A DNA stretch of 64,000 nt from Bifidobacterium asteroides (GCF_009683175.1 NZ_WKKW01000001.1:496001-560000); one strand, 5' to 3'. Positions 1 through 10,035 are shown, counted from the stretch's first letter. Translations and numbers: made by a program. The notes: a model not told the origin generated them from the sequence alone.

Positions 1-573
1 TCCGAAGCCCAGGATGGGGATGGCAATCAGGAAGACCAGGGATATGGGCCTGGAGATCCTATAAGAAAAGAGCCAGGCCACAATGACCATGATCGGCGCC
101 CTGACCCCGACCCTGATGACCATCTGATAGGCGTTCTGCAGATTGGTCACATCGGTGGTCAGCCTGGTGATGATGGACCCGGTGGAGAAACGGTCGATGT
201 TGGTGAAGCTGAAGGACTGCACCTTGGCGAACAGATCGCTGCGGACATTCCTGGCCAAGCCGGAAGAGGCGATGGCCGCGTACCGCCCGGACATGAACCC
301 GGAGAAGAGGGAGACGGCTGAGCAGGCCAGCAGAATCAGCCCGAATTTGAAGATGGCCGGCATGGACCTCCCCGAGACCCCTTGGTCGATCAGGGAGGCC
401 ATGATGGTCGGGATCACAATCTCTAGAACGCTCTCAAGAAAGACGAAGGCCGGAGCCAGAAAGCTGGCCTTCCGGTATTCGCGCAGGGAGCGCAGGATGG
501 TTCGGATGGTGTGCTTCGGACGCGCTGGTTCCTGTTTATCCGATCTGACCACGGATGCCGTAGACCCCTTCAA
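1..573 (-). CDS. ABC exporter, N-terminal fragment (permease/ATPase)
   Basis: This is the 5' end of a gene continuing beyond the left edge; 191 codons are present. The translation reads as the transmembrane domain of a type-I ABC exporter (MsbA/LmrA-like). It has hydrophobic helices and the intracellular-loop motif RLTTDVTNLQNAYQ, which in this family precedes the middle helices. The ATPase domain lies outside the window. I chose a TTG start at 573 because an AGAGG sequence sits about 5 nt upstream; a GTG 8 codons inside is the alternative. Family members export drugs, lipids or peptides, often as heterodimers, and the substrate cannot be told here. Confidence 0.75.
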   Translation of the reverse strand, partial: MKGSTASVVRSDKQEPARPKHTIRTILRSLREYRKASFLAPAFVFLESVLEIVIPTIMASLIDQGVSGRSMPAIFKFGLILLACSAVSLFSGFMSGRYAAIASSGLARNVRSDLFAKVQSFSFTNIDRFSTGSIITRLTTDVTNLQNAYQMVIRVGVRAPIMVIVAWLFSYRISRPISLVFLIAIPILGFG

Positions 574-720
574 ATGGACCTCTTCTGTTTCTGTACTGGT
601 TTCTCTATCTTTTACGGCCAATCACCGACATGCAACACCCTCGAAAGAGGGCCTGAATGCACCTAGGCTATCATCCTGTCCGCCAGGGTTGGGCGGACGC
701 GCGGGGATTTCCGCCCTCCA

Positions 721-761
721 CAAAAAGAAGCTGTCACGCCCCTTGGGGTCATGCAGCTTCT
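721..761 (-). terminator. Terminator after adk
   Basis: The arms AGAAGCTG and CAGCTTCT form a perfect 8-bp stem around an inner GGGG/CCCC-type pairing, followed on the minus strand by TTTTTG. It lies about 105 bp beyond the adk stop and is the likely end of the ribosomal-protein transcription unit. I see nothing else in the 574-866 interval. Confidence 0.75.
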
Positions 762-866
762 ATGCTTCAGTCAGTCCTATCAGCGAGTCTTACCAGCGTG
801 TCATGAACTAGGCATCCTCAGAGTTGATTCAGCTGTCGACAGGCCTCTCGCCCAATAGGCTATGGA

Positions 867-1439
867 TTAGCGCTCATCCAACTTGGTGATGATCTCCTTG
901 GAGATCTGGTCGACCTCGCCCTGGCCATCCACTGCAACCAGAAGGCCACGGGACTTATAGGTGTTCAGCAGCGGTGCAGTCTCCTTGGCATAGATATCCA
1001 GACGCTTGGCAATGGCCTCGGGAGTATCGTCTGCCCGCCCCTCTTCCTTGGCCCGCTTGGCGATGCGCTGCATGAGCACGTCATGGTCTGCATCCAGGGC
1101 CACCACAGCTGTCAGCGGAGTGCCAAGCTCCTGGAGCATCTTGTCCAGCGCCTCGACCTGGGAGGCCGAACGGGGGTAGCCGTCCAGAATCCAGCCCTGG
1201 GCGGAGTCGTCCATGCCAAGGCGGTCCTTGACAATCTTGTTGGTCAGCTCGTCTGGCACCAGCTCACCCTTGTCGGTGTAGGCCTTGGCCTGCTTGCCCA
1301 ACTCGGTTCCGTTCTTCAGGTTGTAGCGGAAAATGTCGCCGGTGGAGATGGCAGGAATCCCGTAATGCTTGCTGAGCAAGGCCGCCTGTGTGCCCTTGCC
1401 AACACCTTGAGGTCCCATGATCAACAGTCGCTGTGCCAT
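867..1439 (-). CDS. adk: Adenylate kinase
   Basis: It catalyses ATP + AMP to 2 ADP in the cytoplasm. The 190-aa protein starts with the P-loop GPQGVGKGT (residues 9-17), followed by the AMP-site stretch STGDIFR and the DGYPRS motif. The LID is the short kind without the four-cysteine zinc module, which fits the 190-aa length (zinc forms are about 215 aa). It follows secY at the distal end of the spc-type operon, the usual place for adk in Gram-positive bacteria. The gap to secY is 248 bp with an inverted repeat, so partly independent expression is possible. Confidence 0.97.
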   Translation of the reverse strand: MAQRLLIMGPQGVGKGTQAALLSKHYGIPAISTGDIFRYNLKNGTELGKQAKAYTDKGELVPDELTNKIVKDRLGMDDSAQGWILDGYPRSASQVEALDKMLQELGTPLTAVVALDADHDVLMQRIAKRAKEEGRADDTPEAIAKRLDIYAKETAPLLNTYKSRGLLVAVDGQGEVDQISKEIITKLDER

Positions 1440-1603
1440 TCCCTATCCTTTGTTCGATCTTCCATTGTTTTATAGCTCTAAGGCCCAGACGATTTTAGCT
1501 GTCTGAGCCGTGCAGAACCCTCATTTACGTATGCTAGTGGCTACCTGGCCCAACACAGGTTGCACTCACTAAACTCGTGCAAACCGTCTTCCGGATACAA
1601 GAG

Positions 1604-1640
1604 GGTCCGACCACATGCCACCTAGGGCCAGGGTCGGACC
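1604..1640 (-). repeat. Inverted repeat between secY and adk
   Basis: GGTCCGACC and GGTCGGACC form a perfect 9-bp stem with a 19-nt loop, about 48 bp after the secY stop. There is no clear U-run on the minus strand, so it could be an attenuator, an mRNA-processing stem or a weak terminator. Confidence 0.5.
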
Positions 1641-1687
1641 TTCAACTGTTTCAGTCAGCCATTACTCGCGGGTGTTCGGCAGAAGGG

Positions 1688-3016
1688 TCAGCCCTCCTTG
1701 TGTTCGCCCTCCAGCAGGAAGCCGGTGTACTGGAACTGTTCGGTCTGTGCCCTGGCCTGGCGCAGGGTGTCCAGGCCGACACCGGCGATAATCAGAATGG
1801 TGGTGCCGCCGAAAGGCAGCTTGGAGTTGATCTTCAGCAGCATGATCAGCACCGTGGGAATCAGAGCCACAAAGAGCAGATAGATGGCGCCCACCGTGTT
1901 CAGTCGATTCATCACGTATGACAAGTACCGGCTGGTGGCCCGTCCGGCCCTGATACCCGGGATGAAGCCGCCATACTCTTTCATGTTGTCGGCCGTCTCA
2001 TCAGGGTTGAAGGTGATGGACGTGTAGAAGAAGCAGAAGAAGACAATCATGACCGAGTAGAGCACGATGTACCAGACCGAGGTCGTATTTGCCATGTTGG
2101 CATCAATCCACTTGACCCAGCTCTGATCGGAATTGCCGAACTGGGCAATAAGGGTCGGAATAGCCAAAATGGAGGAGGCGAAGATCGGTGGAATCACGCC
2201 GGACATATTGATCTTGAGGGGCAGATAGGTGGAAGAGCCGCCGTACATCTTGCGACCAATCATCCTTCGAGTGTACTGGACCGGAATGCGGCGCTGAGCC
2301 AGTTCCACGTAGTCGACCAGAATAAGAATAACCAGCAGAACGGTCACGACAATGCCGAACTTGACCCAGTCGCCGTCCTTGCCATTGGTCCCCCAACCGA
2401 TGTTCCAAAGCTGGGGCAGGAAGCCGGAGCAGATGGAGATGAAGATCAGGACGGACATACCATTGCCGATGCCCTTGTCGGTGATCAACTCGGCCATCCA
2501 CATAATAAAACCGGTGCCGCCGGTCATGATCAGAACCATGACGGCCATATTCCACCAGGAGCTGTCAGGAATGACCTGCTGTTGACAGGCACCGCCGAAG
2601 AGCGCACCCTTGTTGGCCGTAACCAGAATGGTTGTGGACTGCAGCACCGCCAGGCCGATGGTCAGATACCTGGTGTACTCGGTCAGTTTGGCCTCGCCTG
2701 ACTGGCCTTCCTTGTGCAGAGCCTCGAAGCGAGGAATGACCACGCGCAGCAACTGCACCACGATTGAAGCAGTGATGTAGGGCATGATGCCCAGTGCAAA
2801 GATGGACAGCTGCAGCAGGGCTCCGCCCGAAAACAGGTTCACCAGACCGATGAAGTCCTCATTGCCGGCCGTGGTGATGCACTTTTGCACGGCGGGATAA
2901 TCCACGCCTGGGGTAGGTATGAACGACCCGATGCGATAGATGATGATGATGCCAAGAACGAAGAAGATTTTCTTCCTCAACTCCTTGGTCCTGAAGGCCT
3001 GGATTAACGTCCTCAC
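1688..3016 (-). CDS. secY: Preprotein translocase subunit SecY
   Basis: This is the channel subunit of the SecYEG translocon in the cytoplasmic membrane. The 442 aa contain about ten hydrophobic helices, starting with an N-terminal cytoplasmic segment rich in R and K (RTLIQAFRTKELRKKIFF). The GKGIGNGMSVLIF-type motif (TDKGIGNGMSVLIFI) in the middle and the QRRIPVQYTRR cytosolic loop are SecY hallmarks that bind SecA and the ribosome. It follows rplO after about 185 bp and precedes adk, the standard spc-operon order. Confidence 0.98.
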   Translation of the reverse strand: MRTLIQAFRTKELRKKIFFVLGIIIIYRIGSFIPTPGVDYPAVQKCITTAGNEDFIGLVNLFSGGALLQLSIFALGIMPYITASIVVQLLRVVIPRFEALHKEGQSGEAKLTEYTRYLTIGLAVLQSTTILVTANKGALFGGACQQQVIPDSSWWNMAVMVLIMTGGTGFIMWMAELITDKGIGNGMSVLIFISICSGFLPQLWNIGWGTNGKDGDWVKFGIVVTVLLVILILVDYVELAQRRIPVQYTRRMIGRKMYGGSSTYLPLKINMSGVIPPIFASSILAIPTLIAQFGNSDQSWVKWIDANMANTTSVWYIVLYSVMIVFFCFFYTSITFNPDETADNMKEYGGFIPGIRAGRATSRYLSYVMNRLNTVGAIYLLFVALIPTVLIMLLKINSKLPFGGTTILIIAGVGLDTLRQARAQTEQFQYTGFLLEGEHKEG

Positions 3017-3201
3017 CTAAGTTCCCTCCCTACGCGCCCGCGCGTTGGTCCCGGTGCATCGCACCTTCTTGCTCCGACCAGCTTAACCGATGGCTCCGTC
3101 AAATCCCGACGGCAACCAGGCCGGAAACGAGTTCCGGCCCCCGCCCGCTTGGAGCGGGGAGGGCCGGAATCATCTGCCTTGCGGTCTGTCCCCTATGAGT
3201 A

Positions 3202-3666
3202 TCAGTCCTCGGAGACGGACCCGCCTGCGGCTTCTATCTTGCTTCTGGCCGAGGCCGAGGCCTTGACGCCCTTGAGGGTGAAAGCAGCCTTGACGTCACC
3301 ATCACCCAGGACCTTGACAGGGCGGCCCTTGCGGACCGCTCCCTTGTTGACTAGATCCTCGACGGTGACTTCGCCGCCCTTGGGGAAGAGCCCTTCCAGA
3401 GCACCCAGGTTGACCACCTGGTACTCCTTCTTGAAGGGGCTTCTGAACCCGCGCAGCTTGGGCAGCCGCATGTACAGGGGCAGCTGGCCACCTTCAAAGC
3501 CCGGACGGACCTGGTAGCGGGCCTTGGTGCCCTTGGTGCCACGACCGGAGGTCTTGCCCTTGGACCCCTCGCCACGACCCACACGGATGCGGTCGCGCTT
3601 GGCGCCCGGAGCGGGACGCAGGTCATGCATCTGCAGGATGGTTGGCTCTTGCTTGTCGCTGGCCAT
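3202..3666 (-). CDS. rplO: 50S ribosomal protein L15 (uL15)
   Basis: This is a large-subunit assembly protein, 154 aa. It has the basic, glycine-rich N-terminal stretch [19 protein letters not shown] that threads into 23S rRNA, then [15 protein letters not shown], typical of L15. It starts 2 nt after rpmD ends, so the two are translationally close. It is followed by secY, as in other spc operons. Confidence 0.97.
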   Translation of the reverse strand: MASDKQEPTILQMHDLRPAPGAKRDRIRVGRGEGSKGKTSGRGTKGTKARYQVRPGFEGGQLPLYMRLPKLRGFRSPFKKEYQVVNLGALEGLFPKGGEVTVEDLVNKGAVRKGRPVKVLGDGDVKAAFTLKGVKASASARSKIEAAGGSVSED

Positions 3667-3668
3667 AA

Positions 3669-3854
3669 TCAGTCTGCCTCCTCTACGTTCACCAGGTGGC
3701 GGACCTTGTCAGCCATTCCCCGGTAGACGGGGGTGTCCTCACGCAGGACTGACTGGCCGATCTTGTGAAGGCCCAGAGACCTGACATTCTCCTTCTGGCG
3801 GTCAGTGGCGTGAGCCACGCCCTTGACCAGGGTGATCTTGATCTGCTTGGTCAT
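3669..3854 (-). CDS. rpmD: 50S ribosomal protein L30 (uL30)
   Basis: A 61-aa protein with the compact L30 fold: IKITLVKG, then [12 protein letters not shown]. The ATG at 3854 is taken as the start; a GTG one codon upstream (3857) is equally possible. It overlaps the rpsE stop, which implies translational coupling. Confidence 0.95.
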   Translation of the reverse strand: MTKQIKITLVKGVAHATDRQKENVRSLGLHKIGQSVLREDTPVYRGMADKVRHLVNVEEAD

Positions 3855-4615
3855 CACTCACCTGCCTTCGACTGCTCGTCAGCCTTGGCCTTGGCCTCTT
3901 CGCGCTCCTTGCGTTCGTCGGCGATGCCGGCTGCACGGGCGCGCAGGAGGGAGTCGGGGGCAACCTCCTCCAAGGGCAGACCGCGGCGTGCCGCGATCTC
4001 CTCGGGTTCCTCCAGCTGTTTCAGGGCAGCCACAGTGGCCCGCACCATGTTGACAGCCGTGGCCGATCCCATGGACTTGCTCAGGATGTCAGTGATGCCG
4101 GCGCACTCCAGGACGGCGCGAACCGGACCACCGGCGATAACGCCGGTTCCGGGGGCTGCAGGCCGCAGGAGAACCGTGCCGGCCGCATCGTGCCCGATCA
4201 CCGGATGGGTGACGGTGCCGCGGATGCGGGGAACAGTGAACATGTGCTTCTTGGCGTCCAGCTGACCCTTGGAGATGGCTGCGGGAACCTCACGGGACTT
4301 GCCGTAGCCAACGCCCACGGTGCCCTTGCCGTCGCCCACGACCACCAGGGCCGCGAAGCTGAAGGTTCGGCCTCCCTTGTGGACCTTGGAGACGCGGTTG
4401 ATGGTAACGACCCTGTCGAGCATGTCGTCACGCTCGTCGCGATCGCGACGGCCACGACGACCATCCCTGCGGCCGTCACGGGAACCGCCCCGACGACCAC
4501 CGCGACGATCATCGTTCCGGTCGTTCCGGTCCCTTCTGCCACCCTGGCTGGACTGAGCGTTTGTGGAATCTTCAGTCACCTGGGTTGTTTCCTTTGTAGT
4601 TTCGTTGTCGCTCAC
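3854..4615 (-). CDS. rpsE: 30S ribosomal protein S5 (uS5) with long N-terminal tail
   Basis: The canonical S5 core ([18 protein letters not shown] onward, with [19 protein letters not shown]) starts near residue 60. It shapes decoding accuracy and mRNA unwinding at the entry site. The first 60 or so residues are an extra tail made almost entirely of R, D, G and N, with repeated RRGGR/RDGRR units and probably disordered. This makes the protein 253 aa against about 165 in E. coli. Such tails occur in actinobacterial S5. The gene overlaps rplR by 4 nt. Confidence 0.96.
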   Translation of the reverse strand: MSDNETTKETTQVTEDSTNAQSSQGGRRDRNDRNDDRRGGRRGGSRDGRRDGRRGRRDRDERDDMLDRVVTINRVSKVHKGGRTFSFAALVVVGDGKGTVGVGYGKSREVPAAISKGQLDAKKHMFTVPRIRGTVTHPVIGHDAAGTVLLRPAAPGTGVIAGGPVRAVLECAGITDILSKSMGSATAVNMVRATVAALKQLEEPEEIAARRGLPLEEVAPDSLLRARAAGIADERKEREEAKAKADEQSKAGE

Positions 4616-4983
4616 AGTGCCAAACCTCCCTCACGGGCGCCTTCCGCAACCGCTGCGACCCTTCCGTGGTACTTGTTGCCACCACGGTCGAAGACCACGG
4701 TGGTGATGCCGGCCTTCTTGGCCTTGGCCGCGATCTGCTCGCCCACCTTACGGGCGGCCTCGGTCTTGGTGCCCTTGAAGGAGCCGTAGTCCGAAGCCAT
4801 GGTCGACTCGCTGACCAGGGTGACGCCCCTGGTGTCGTCGACGATCTGGGCGATCATGTTGCGGTTGGTCCGAGTGACCACCAGACGGGGGCGCTCTGCC
4901 GTGCCGGAGACGTGCTTGCGCAGACGGGCATGGCGGCGCAGACGGGCGATCTTCTTGCCTTTGCCTAGTATCGAGACCGTCAT
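4612..4983 (-). CDS. rplR: 50S ribosomal protein L18 (uL18)
   Basis: A 123-aa 5S rRNA-binding protein. The frame is open for 65 codons further upstream, but the ATG at 4983 ([18 protein letters not shown]) is the conserved L18 beginning. It sits just after the rplF stop, while the upstream extension overlaps rplF. The basic [15 protein letters not shown] stretch binds 5S rRNA. The 3' end overlaps rpsE by 4 nt. Confidence 0.96.
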   Translation of the reverse strand: MTVSILGKGKKIARLRRHARLRKHVSGTAERPRLVVTRTNRNMIAQIVDDTRGVTLVSESTMASDYGSFKGTKTEAARKVGEQIAAKAKKAGITTVVFDRGGNKYHGRVAAVAEGAREGGLAL

Positions 4984-4984
4984 A

Positions 4985-5524
4985 TCACTTACCAGCCTTT
5001 CCAGCCTTGCGCAGGATGTGCTCGTCGGCGTACTTGATGCCCTTGCCCTTGTAAGGCTCGGGAGCACGCAGGGCGCGGATGTTGGCCGCAGCCTGGCCGA
5101 CAGCCTGCTTGTCGATGCCGGAGACGACCACTTCGTTGGCGTTCGGCGTCTCGAAGGTGATGCCCTCCGGAGGGTCAACAGTGATGGTGTGCGAGTAGCC
5201 CAGCGAGAACTCCAGGGACTTGCCCTTGGCGACCACGCGGTAGCCGGTGCCGACGATCTGCAGGTGCTTGCTGTAGCCCTTGGAGACGCCTTCGACCATG
5301 GAAGCCACGATGGAGCGGCTCAGTCCATGCTTGGCCTTGGTGGTGCGGTCCTCGTCGGCGGGGGTCATGATGATCTCATTACCCTCGACCTTGCCGGTGA
5401 TGCCTTCAGGCAGCGTGTATCCGTCAGAGCCCTTGGGGCCCTTGGCGGTGAATTCCTGGCCCTTGAAGGCCACCTCCACACCTGCCGGAACAGCGATGGG
5501 GAGCTTACCGATATGCGATGCCAT
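4985..5524 (-). CDS. rplF: 50S ribosomal protein L6 (uL6)
   Basis: A 179-aa protein made of two similar alpha/beta halves, with the N-terminal [18 protein letters not shown] and the C-terminal [16 protein letters not shown] signature. It sits near the GTPase-associated centre on the large subunit. A one-base gap separates it from rplR. Confidence 0.97.
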   Translation of the reverse strand: MASHIGKLPIAVPAGVEVAFKGQEFTAKGPKGSDGYTLPEGITGKVEGNEIIMTPADEDRTTKAKHGLSRSIVASMVEGVSKGYSKHLQIVGTGYRVVAKGKSLEFSLGYSHTITVDPPEGITFETPNANEVVVSGIDKQAVGQAAANIRALRAPEPYKGKGIKYADEHILRKAGKAGK

Positions 5525-5540
5525 GTTCAGCTCTCCTTTC

Positions 5541-5939
5541 TCACCATACGTAGGCGACGATTTCGCCGCCGATGCCCCTGTCGAGGCATTCCTTCTGGGT
5601 CATCAGTCCCGAGCTGGTCGAGATGATGGCGATTCCCAGCCCGCCCAAGGGCATGGGCAGGGAATCCGACTTGGCGTACCGTCGCAGACCGGGCTTGGAG
5701 ACGCGCTTGATTCCCTGAATGGACTGGCGTCCATCGGGGCCGTACTTGAGCGTGATCTCCAGATCCTGCCCGACCCGCGCCTCCTTGGCGCGGTAATCGG
5801 CGATGAAACCTTCGCGCTTGAGGATCTGCGCGATGTTCGCCTTGAACTTGGAGTACGGCATGTCGACTGTTTCATGCTTGGCCGCACTCGCATTACGCAG
5901 ACGTGTCAGCATGTCTGCGATGGGATCTGTCATTGTCAT
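5541..5939 (-). CDS. rpsH: 30S ribosomal protein S8 (uS8)
   Basis: A 132-aa 16S rRNA-binding assembly protein. It begins [17 protein letters not shown] and ends with [19 protein letters not shown], both signatures of the family. In E. coli S8 feeds back on spc-operon translation; whether it does so here is not shown. The 80-bp gap to rpsN contains a small GGCAGC-AA-GCTGCC hairpin near 5979-5992. Confidence 0.97.
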   Translation of the reverse strand: MTMTDPIADMLTRLRNASAAKHETVDMPYSKFKANIAQILKREGFIADYRAKEARVGQDLEITLKYGPDGRQSIQGIKRVSKPGLRRYAKSDSLPMPLGGLGIAIISTSSGLMTQKECLDRGIGGEIVAYVW

Positions 5940-6019
5940 GTGGGCTTATGCCCTTCCTCGCCGTGGTTTCCGCCGCCGGGCAGCAAGCTGCCGCGACCGC
6001 GGACCTTCAGCGTCGATCT

Positions 6020-6205
6020 TTACCAACTGGACTTCGTCACACCCGGCAGCTCGCCGCGATGGGCCTTCTCGCGAAGGCAGATGCGGCACAGGCCGAACTT
6101 GCGATAGACGGAATGAGGACGACCGCAGACCTGGCAGCGCGTGTATCCACGCACCTTGAACTTCGGCTTGCGTGCCGCCTTGTTTCTCAGAGCGGTTTTT
6201 GCCAT
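6020..6205 (-). CDS. rpsN: 30S ribosomal protein S14, zinc-binding type (uS14)
   Basis: A 61-aa short S14 with a zinc ribbon: Cys24-x2-Cys27 and Cys40-x2-Cys43. It is the zinc-dependent form. Many actinobacteria also carry a zinc-free paralogue elsewhere, used under zinc limitation; none is in this window. It lies 1 nt from rplE. Confidence 0.97.
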   Translation of the reverse strand: MAKTALRNKAARKPKFKVRGYTRCQVCGRPHSVYRKFGLCRICLREKAHRGELPGVTKSSW

Positions 6206-6206
6206 A

Positions 6207-6779
6207 TCAGTTCTCCTTGAAGGGGAAGCCCAGCTGCTTGAGCAGCGCCCGGGCCTCCTGATCGTTCTTGGTGGAGGTCACCACGGTGATATCCATACCA
6301 CGCTGGTGATCGATCTGATCAGGATCGATCTCGTGGAACATGGACTGCTCCGTGAGACCGAAGTTGTAGTTGCCCTGGCCGTCGAACTGACGGTCGCTGA
6401 TGCCGCGGAAGTCGCGGATGCGGGGCAGAGCCAGGGTCAACAGACGATCCAGGAACTCCCACATACGCACGCCGCGCAAGGTGGCGAAGGCGCCTATAGC
6501 CTGTCCCTCACGCAGGTGGAACTGCGCCACGGACTTCTTGGCCTTGGTGATCTTGGGCTTCTGGCCGGTGATGGCCGTCAGGTCCTTGACCGCGCCCTCA
6601 ATCAGCTTGGAGTCGCGTGCCGCGGCACCCACGCCCATGGAGACCACGACCTTTTCGATCCTGGGCACCTGCATGGGGTTGGAGAACTTGAACTCCTTCT
6701 CCAGCTCGGGGACGATGCTCTCGCGGTACTGCTGCAGCAAACGAGGGACTGCCGGTGCTTCAACGGTGGTATCGCTCAT
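6207..6779 (-). CDS. rplE: 50S ribosomal protein L5 (uL5)
   Basis: A 190-aa 5S rRNA- and P-site tRNA-contacting protein. The signature [15 protein letters not shown] and the later [15 protein letters not shown] are both L5-specific. The start overlaps the rplX stop in an ATGA, implying coupled translation. Confidence 0.97.
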   Translation of the reverse strand: MSDTTVEAPAVPRLLQQYRESIVPELEKEFKFSNPMQVPRIEKVVVSMGVGAAARDSKLIEGAVKDLTAITGQKPKITKAKKSVAQFHLREGQAIGAFATLRGVRMWEFLDRLLTLALPRIRDFRGISDRQFDGQGNYNFGLTEQSMFHEIDPDQIDHQRGMDITVVTSTKNDQEARALLKQLGFPFKEN

Positions 6780-7111
6780 GACAGCTCCTTGCCTGACTTC
6801 TTGGCGAAGCGGGTACGCACGACCTTGACCTTGCCGTCACGCGCCTCCTCCTTGATGTTCACGCCGATGCGAGTCGGCTTCTTGGTCTCCGGGTCGATGA
6901 CCATCACGTTGGAACGATGGATGGGCGCCTCGGTCGGGACAATGCCCGACTCCTGACCCTGCTGGGTGGCCCGCACATGCTTCTTGACGATCTGAATACC
7001 CTCGACGATCAGACGGTCATTGGGCAGAATCCGCAGAACCTTGCCCTCCTTGCCGCGATCCTTGCCGCGGATGACCTTGACCTGGTCGCCTGTCTTGATC
7101 TTGGCTACCAC
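6776..7111 (-). CDS. rplX: 50S ribosomal protein L24 (uL24)
   Basis: A 111-aa assembly initiator with an N-terminal KOW motif ([20 protein letters not shown]). It is one of the first proteins to bind 23S rRNA. It sits between rplN and rplE with a 1-nt gap and a 4-nt overlap. Confidence 0.97.
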   Translation of the reverse strand: MVAKIKTGDQVKVIRGKDRGKEGKVLRILPNDRLIVEGIQIVKKHVRATQQGQESGIVPTEAPIHRSNVMVIDPETKKPTRIGVNIKEEARDGKVKVVRTRFAKKSGKELS

Positions 7112-7112
7112 T

Positions 7113-7481
7113 TCAGATCACCTCCGGTGCCAGGGACACGATCTTCATGAAGCGCTTGTCGCGCAGCTCACGACCGACCGGTCCGAAGATACGAGTGCCG
7201 CGGGGTTCACGACCGGTGCCGAGGATGACCGCCGCGTTCTCGTCGAACTTGATGTAGGAGCCGTCATGCCGACGATGCTCCTTGACCGTACGGACGACGA
7301 CCGCCTTGACGACCTCGCCCTTCTTGACCGACCCGCCGGGAATGGCATCCTTGACGGTGGCGACGATCACATCGCCAATGCCGGCATAGCGTCGCTTCGA
7401 CCCGCCGAGCACGCGGATGGCCAGAATCTCCTTGGCACCCGTGTTGTCGGCGACCTGAAGCCGCGATTCCTGCTGAATCAT
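7113..7481 (-). CDS. rplN: 50S ribosomal protein L14 (uL14)
   Basis: A 122-aa beta-barrel protein at the subunit interface. It begins [19 protein letters not shown] and contains the family pattern [20 protein letters not shown]. As the first gene of the spc part, it is preceded by a 79-bp gap with a hairpin, the largest break between rpsQ and rpsH. Confidence 0.98.
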   Translation of the reverse strand: MIQQESRLQVADNTGAKEILAIRVLGGSKRRYAGIGDVIVATVKDAIPGGSVKKGEVVKAVVVRTVKEHRRHDGSYIKFDENAAVILGTGREPRGTRIFGPVGRELRDKRFMKIVSLAPEVI

Positions 7482-7505
7482 TGATTCTCCTTAGCCGCGC
7501 TGGTT

Positions 7506-7546
7506 CTCCGCAGACACCCCGCACCAGGGCGGGATGAAATGCGGAG
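7506..7546 (-). repeat. Hairpin at the S10/spc boundary
   Basis: The outer arms CTCCGC/GCGGAG and inner CCCGC/GCGGG pairs form a two-part stem in the rpsQ-rplN gap. This is the classical border between the S10 and spc operons. There is no U-run, so it may tune read-through or serve as a protein-binding leader rather than end transcription. Confidence 0.5.
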
Positions 7547-7560
7547 CCTGGCCGAACTTG

Positions 7561-7827
7561 TTACTTGGCGCGCTCGACAATGGAGTCGAGACGCCAGCGC
7601 TTGGTCTTGCTCAGAGGACGGGTCTCCATGATACTCACGAAGTCGCCCACATGGGCCTCGTTCTTCTCATCATGGGCCTTGACCTTGCGGTTGCTGCGGA
7701 CGACCTTGCCGTACAGGGGGTGGGTCGAACGCTGCTCCAGCTCAACGGTGATGGTCTTGTCCATCTTGTCGGACACGACGTAGCCGCTGCGAACCTTGCG
7801 GAAGTTGCGCTCCTGCTTGTCAGCCAT
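7561..7827 (-). CDS. rpsQ: 30S ribosomal protein S17 (uS17)
   Basis: An 88-aa OB-fold protein binding the 5' domain of 16S rRNA, with the motif [18 protein letters not shown] and the [14 protein letters not shown]-terminal signature. It is the last gene of the S10 part and lies 2 nt after rpmC. Confidence 0.97.
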   Translation of the reverse strand: MADKQERNFRKVRSGYVVSDKMDKTITVELEQRSTHPLYGKVVRSNRKVKAHDEKNEAHVGDFVSIMETRPLSKTKRWRLDSIVERAK

Positions 7828-7829
7828 GC

Positions 7830-8093
7830 TTACTTCTCCTCAGCTTTGCTCTTGGCCTTTGCTTCGGCGGGCTCCTGGCTGATGCCCAGCTCGCGCTCAC
7901 GCAGGACGGTGTACATCCTGGCGATGTCGTGCTTGACGGCCTTGAGGCGGGAGGTGTTCTCCAGCTGACCGGTGGCCGACTGGAAGCGCAGGTTGAACAG
8001 CTCTTCCTTGGACTTCTTCAGGAAATCCTCGATCTCCGCATTGGTCTTTTCATTCAGATTCTTGATGGAATACTCGGCTGTTCCGACTGACAT
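7830..8093 (-). CDS. rpmC: 50S ribosomal protein L29 (uL29)
   Basis: An 87-aa two-helix hairpin protein near the peptide exit. The core is [20 protein letters not shown] followed by [13 protein letters not shown] lysine/alanine/glutamate tail of about 20 residues is added at the C-terminus compared with the usual 63-70 aa. Its start and the rplP stop share one base. Confidence 0.96.
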   Translation of the reverse strand: MSVGTAEYSIKNLNEKTNAEIEDFLKKSKEELFNLRFQSATGQLENTSRLKAVKHDIARMYTVLRERELGISQEPAEAKAKSKAEEK

Positions 8094-8512
8094 CAGATGT
8101 CACCGCCTTCACGTGCAATAATCCGGCACTTCATGGGAAGCTTGTCAGTGGCGCGGCGAAGGGCCTCGCGGGCCACATCCTCGCTCACGCCGCCGATCTC
8201 GAAAAGCACCCGGCCGGGACGGACATTGGCCACCCAGAACTCGGGCGCACCCTTGCCGGAACCCATTCGGGATCCCAGGGCATGCTTGGTCAGGGGGCGA
8301 TCCGGGAAGACCGTGATCCAGACGCGGCCACCACGCTTGATGTACCGGGTCATGGCGATACGGGCCGCCTCGATCTGCCGGTTGGTCAGGTAGGCAGGAG
8401 CCAGGGCCTGGATGCCGTAATCGCCGAAAGCGATCTCGTTGCCGCCCTTGGACATGCCCGAACGACCCGGACGATGCTGCTTGCGGTATTTAGTCCTCTT
8501 TGGGATAAGCAC
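8093..8512 (-). CDS. rplP: 50S ribosomal protein L16 (uL16)
   Basis: A 139-aa protein near the peptidyl-transferase centre and A-site tRNA. It begins [19 protein letters not shown] and contains [20 protein letters not shown], the site that is hydroxylated on Arg in some bacteria. It starts 3 nt after rpsC. Confidence 0.97.
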   Translation of the reverse strand: MLIPKRTKYRKQHRPGRSGMSKGGNEIAFGDYGIQALAPAYLTNRQIEAARIAMTRYIKRGGRVWITVFPDRPLTKHALGSRMGSGKGAPEFWVANVRPGRVLFEIGGVSEDVAREALRRATDKLPMKCRIIAREGGDI

Positions 8513-8515
8513 GGC

Positions 8516-9361
8516 TCACTCCTTTGCTTCGGTTGCGACGGGCGCCGAGGCGGTCTGCTCCTGAGCCGCCGCCGGCGGCGTGGCCACACCGCTGTTCTGC
8601 TTGGCTGCATCCTGCTCGCGGCGGGTGCGTCCCTCGGAGGGACGGACGCCACGACGGGGACGACGATCGCCGCGCCGACCGGGGCGGTTGTTCTGCTGAG
8701 CCTGCTGCTCCTCAAACTGACGCTCGGTCATATCGCCCTTGTAGATCCAGACCTTGACGCCGATGCGACCGTAGGTGGTTCTGGCCTCGAAGAAGCCGTA
8801 GTCGATCAGGGCGCGCAGAGTCTGCAGGGGCACACGGCCCTCGCGGTAGAACTCCGAACGGCTCATCTCGGCTCCGCCCAGACGACCTGACAGCTTGATC
8901 CTGATGCCCTTGGCGCCTGCGCGCATGGCATCCTGCTGAGCCTTGCGCATGGCCCGGCGGAAGGTGACGCGGTTGGTCAGCTGCTCGGCGATGCCCTGAG
9001 CCACCAGCTGGGCATCGATGGAGGCGTTCTTGACCTCGAAGATGTTCAGCTGGACCTGCTTGCCGGTGATCTTCTCCAGCTTGGCGCGCACACGCTCGGC
9101 CTCTGCTCCACGACGACCGATGACGATGCCCGGCCGGGCGGTGTGGATGTCGACGCGCACACGGTCGCGGGTCCGCTCGATGACAATCTTGGAAACGCCT
9201 GCGCGCTCCAGGTCCTTGTTCATCTCCTTGCGGATCTTGTCATCCTCAAGCACGAAGTCGCTGTAACGCTCCCCCGCCTTGTTGGAGTCGGAGTACCACT
9301 TGCTGCGGTGCTCCTCGGTGATGCCGAGTCGGTACCCAAACGGGTTGATCTTCTGCCCCAT
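8516..9361 (-). CDS. rpsC: 30S ribosomal protein S3 (uS3) with C-terminal extension
   Basis: The standard S3 core begins [20 protein letters not shown], with the KH domain around [20 protein letters not shown] and the mRNA-entry helicase residues. After about residue 215 there is a low-complexity tail rich in R, Q, A and P, giving 281 aa against about 233 in E. coli. The gene shares a base with the rplV stop. Confidence 0.97.
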   Translation of the reverse strand: MGQKINPFGYRLGITEEHRSKWYSDSNKAGERYSDFVLEDDKIRKEMNKDLERAGVSKIVIERTRDRVRVDIHTARPGIVIGRRGAEAERVRAKLEKITGKQVQLNIFEVKNASIDAQLVAQGIAEQLTNRVTFRRAMRKAQQDAMRAGAKGIRIKLSGRLGGAEMSRSEFYREGRVPLQTLRALIDYGFFEARTTYGRIGVKVWIYKGDMTERQFEEQQAQQNNRPGRRGDRRPRRGVRPSEGRTRREQDAAKQNSGVATPPAAAQEQTASAPVATEAKE

Positions 9362-9720
9362 TATCGGGCTCCTTCCTTGTCGGCCACCACTACGGTGATG
9401 TGGCTGGTCCGCTTGTTGATGCGGGCCGCACGACCCTGGGCGCGGGCGCGGAACCGCTTCAGGGTGGTTCCTTCGTCCACGTAGGTCTCACGAACCATCA
9501 GCTCGTTCTCGCGGAAGGGCTGGTTGGCCTTGTCCGCCTTGACGCGAGCGTTGGCGATGGCGCTCTCCAGGCACTTGCGGACCGGAACGGCCGCGTCCTG
9601 GGGGGCGAACTTCAGAATGGTCACGGCCTCGGTCGCCTGCTTGCCTCGGATGAGGTCGACGACGCGGCGAGCCTTGCGAGGCGTCACGCGAACGTGACGT
9701 GCAATTGCCTTAGCTTCCAT
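9361..9720 (-). CDS. rplV: 50S ribosomal protein L22 (uL22)
   Basis: A 119-aa protein lining the peptide exit tunnel. The beta-hairpin that reaches the tunnel constriction is seen as [21 protein letters not shown]-terminal [20 protein letters not shown] is diagnostic. Mutations in this loop give macrolide resistance in other species; no deviation is obvious here. Confidence 0.97.
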   Translation of the reverse strand: MEAKAIARHVRVTPRKARRVVDLIRGKQATEAVTILKFAPQDAAVPVRKCLESAIANARVKADKANQPFRENELMVRETYVDEGTTLKRFRARAQGRAARINKRTSHITVVVADKEGAR

Positions 9721-9741
9721 GTGTCTCTACTCTCCCTCGCC

Positions 9742-10020
9742 TCAGCGGCGTGCTTTCTTGTCGTCCTTCACGTGACCCCTGAAGGTCCGGGTGGGGGCGA
9801 ACTCGCCGAGCTTGTGGCCGACCATGGCCTCGGTGACGAAGACCGGGACATGCTTACGGCCATCGTGCACAGCGAAAGTGTGCCCGATGAAGTCCGGGGT
9901 GATCATGGAACGACGGGACCAGGTCTTGATGACGTCCTTGGTGCCCTTCTCGTTCTGCTCGTCGACTTTCTTCTGCAAGTGGGCGTCGACGAATGGGCCC
10001 TTCTTGATGCTACGAGTCAT
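9742..10020 (-). CDS. rpsS: 30S ribosomal protein S19 (uS19)
   Basis: A 92-aa head protein of the small subunit contacting A-site tRNA. It begins [19 protein letters not shown] and ends with the basic KDDKKARR tail; [16 protein letters not shown] is the family signature. Confidence 0.98.
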   Translation of the reverse strand: MTRSIKKGPFVDAHLQKKVDEQNEKGTKDVIKTWSRRSMITPDFIGHTFAVHDGRKHVPVFVTEAMVGHKLGEFAPTRTFRGHVKDDKKARR

Positions 10021-10035
10021 CTTTCCGACACTCCC

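Noticed and set aside
4799-5626. 275-aa plus-strand frame across rplR, rplF and rpsH
   Set aside because: It runs antisense to three well-supported ribosomal genes.
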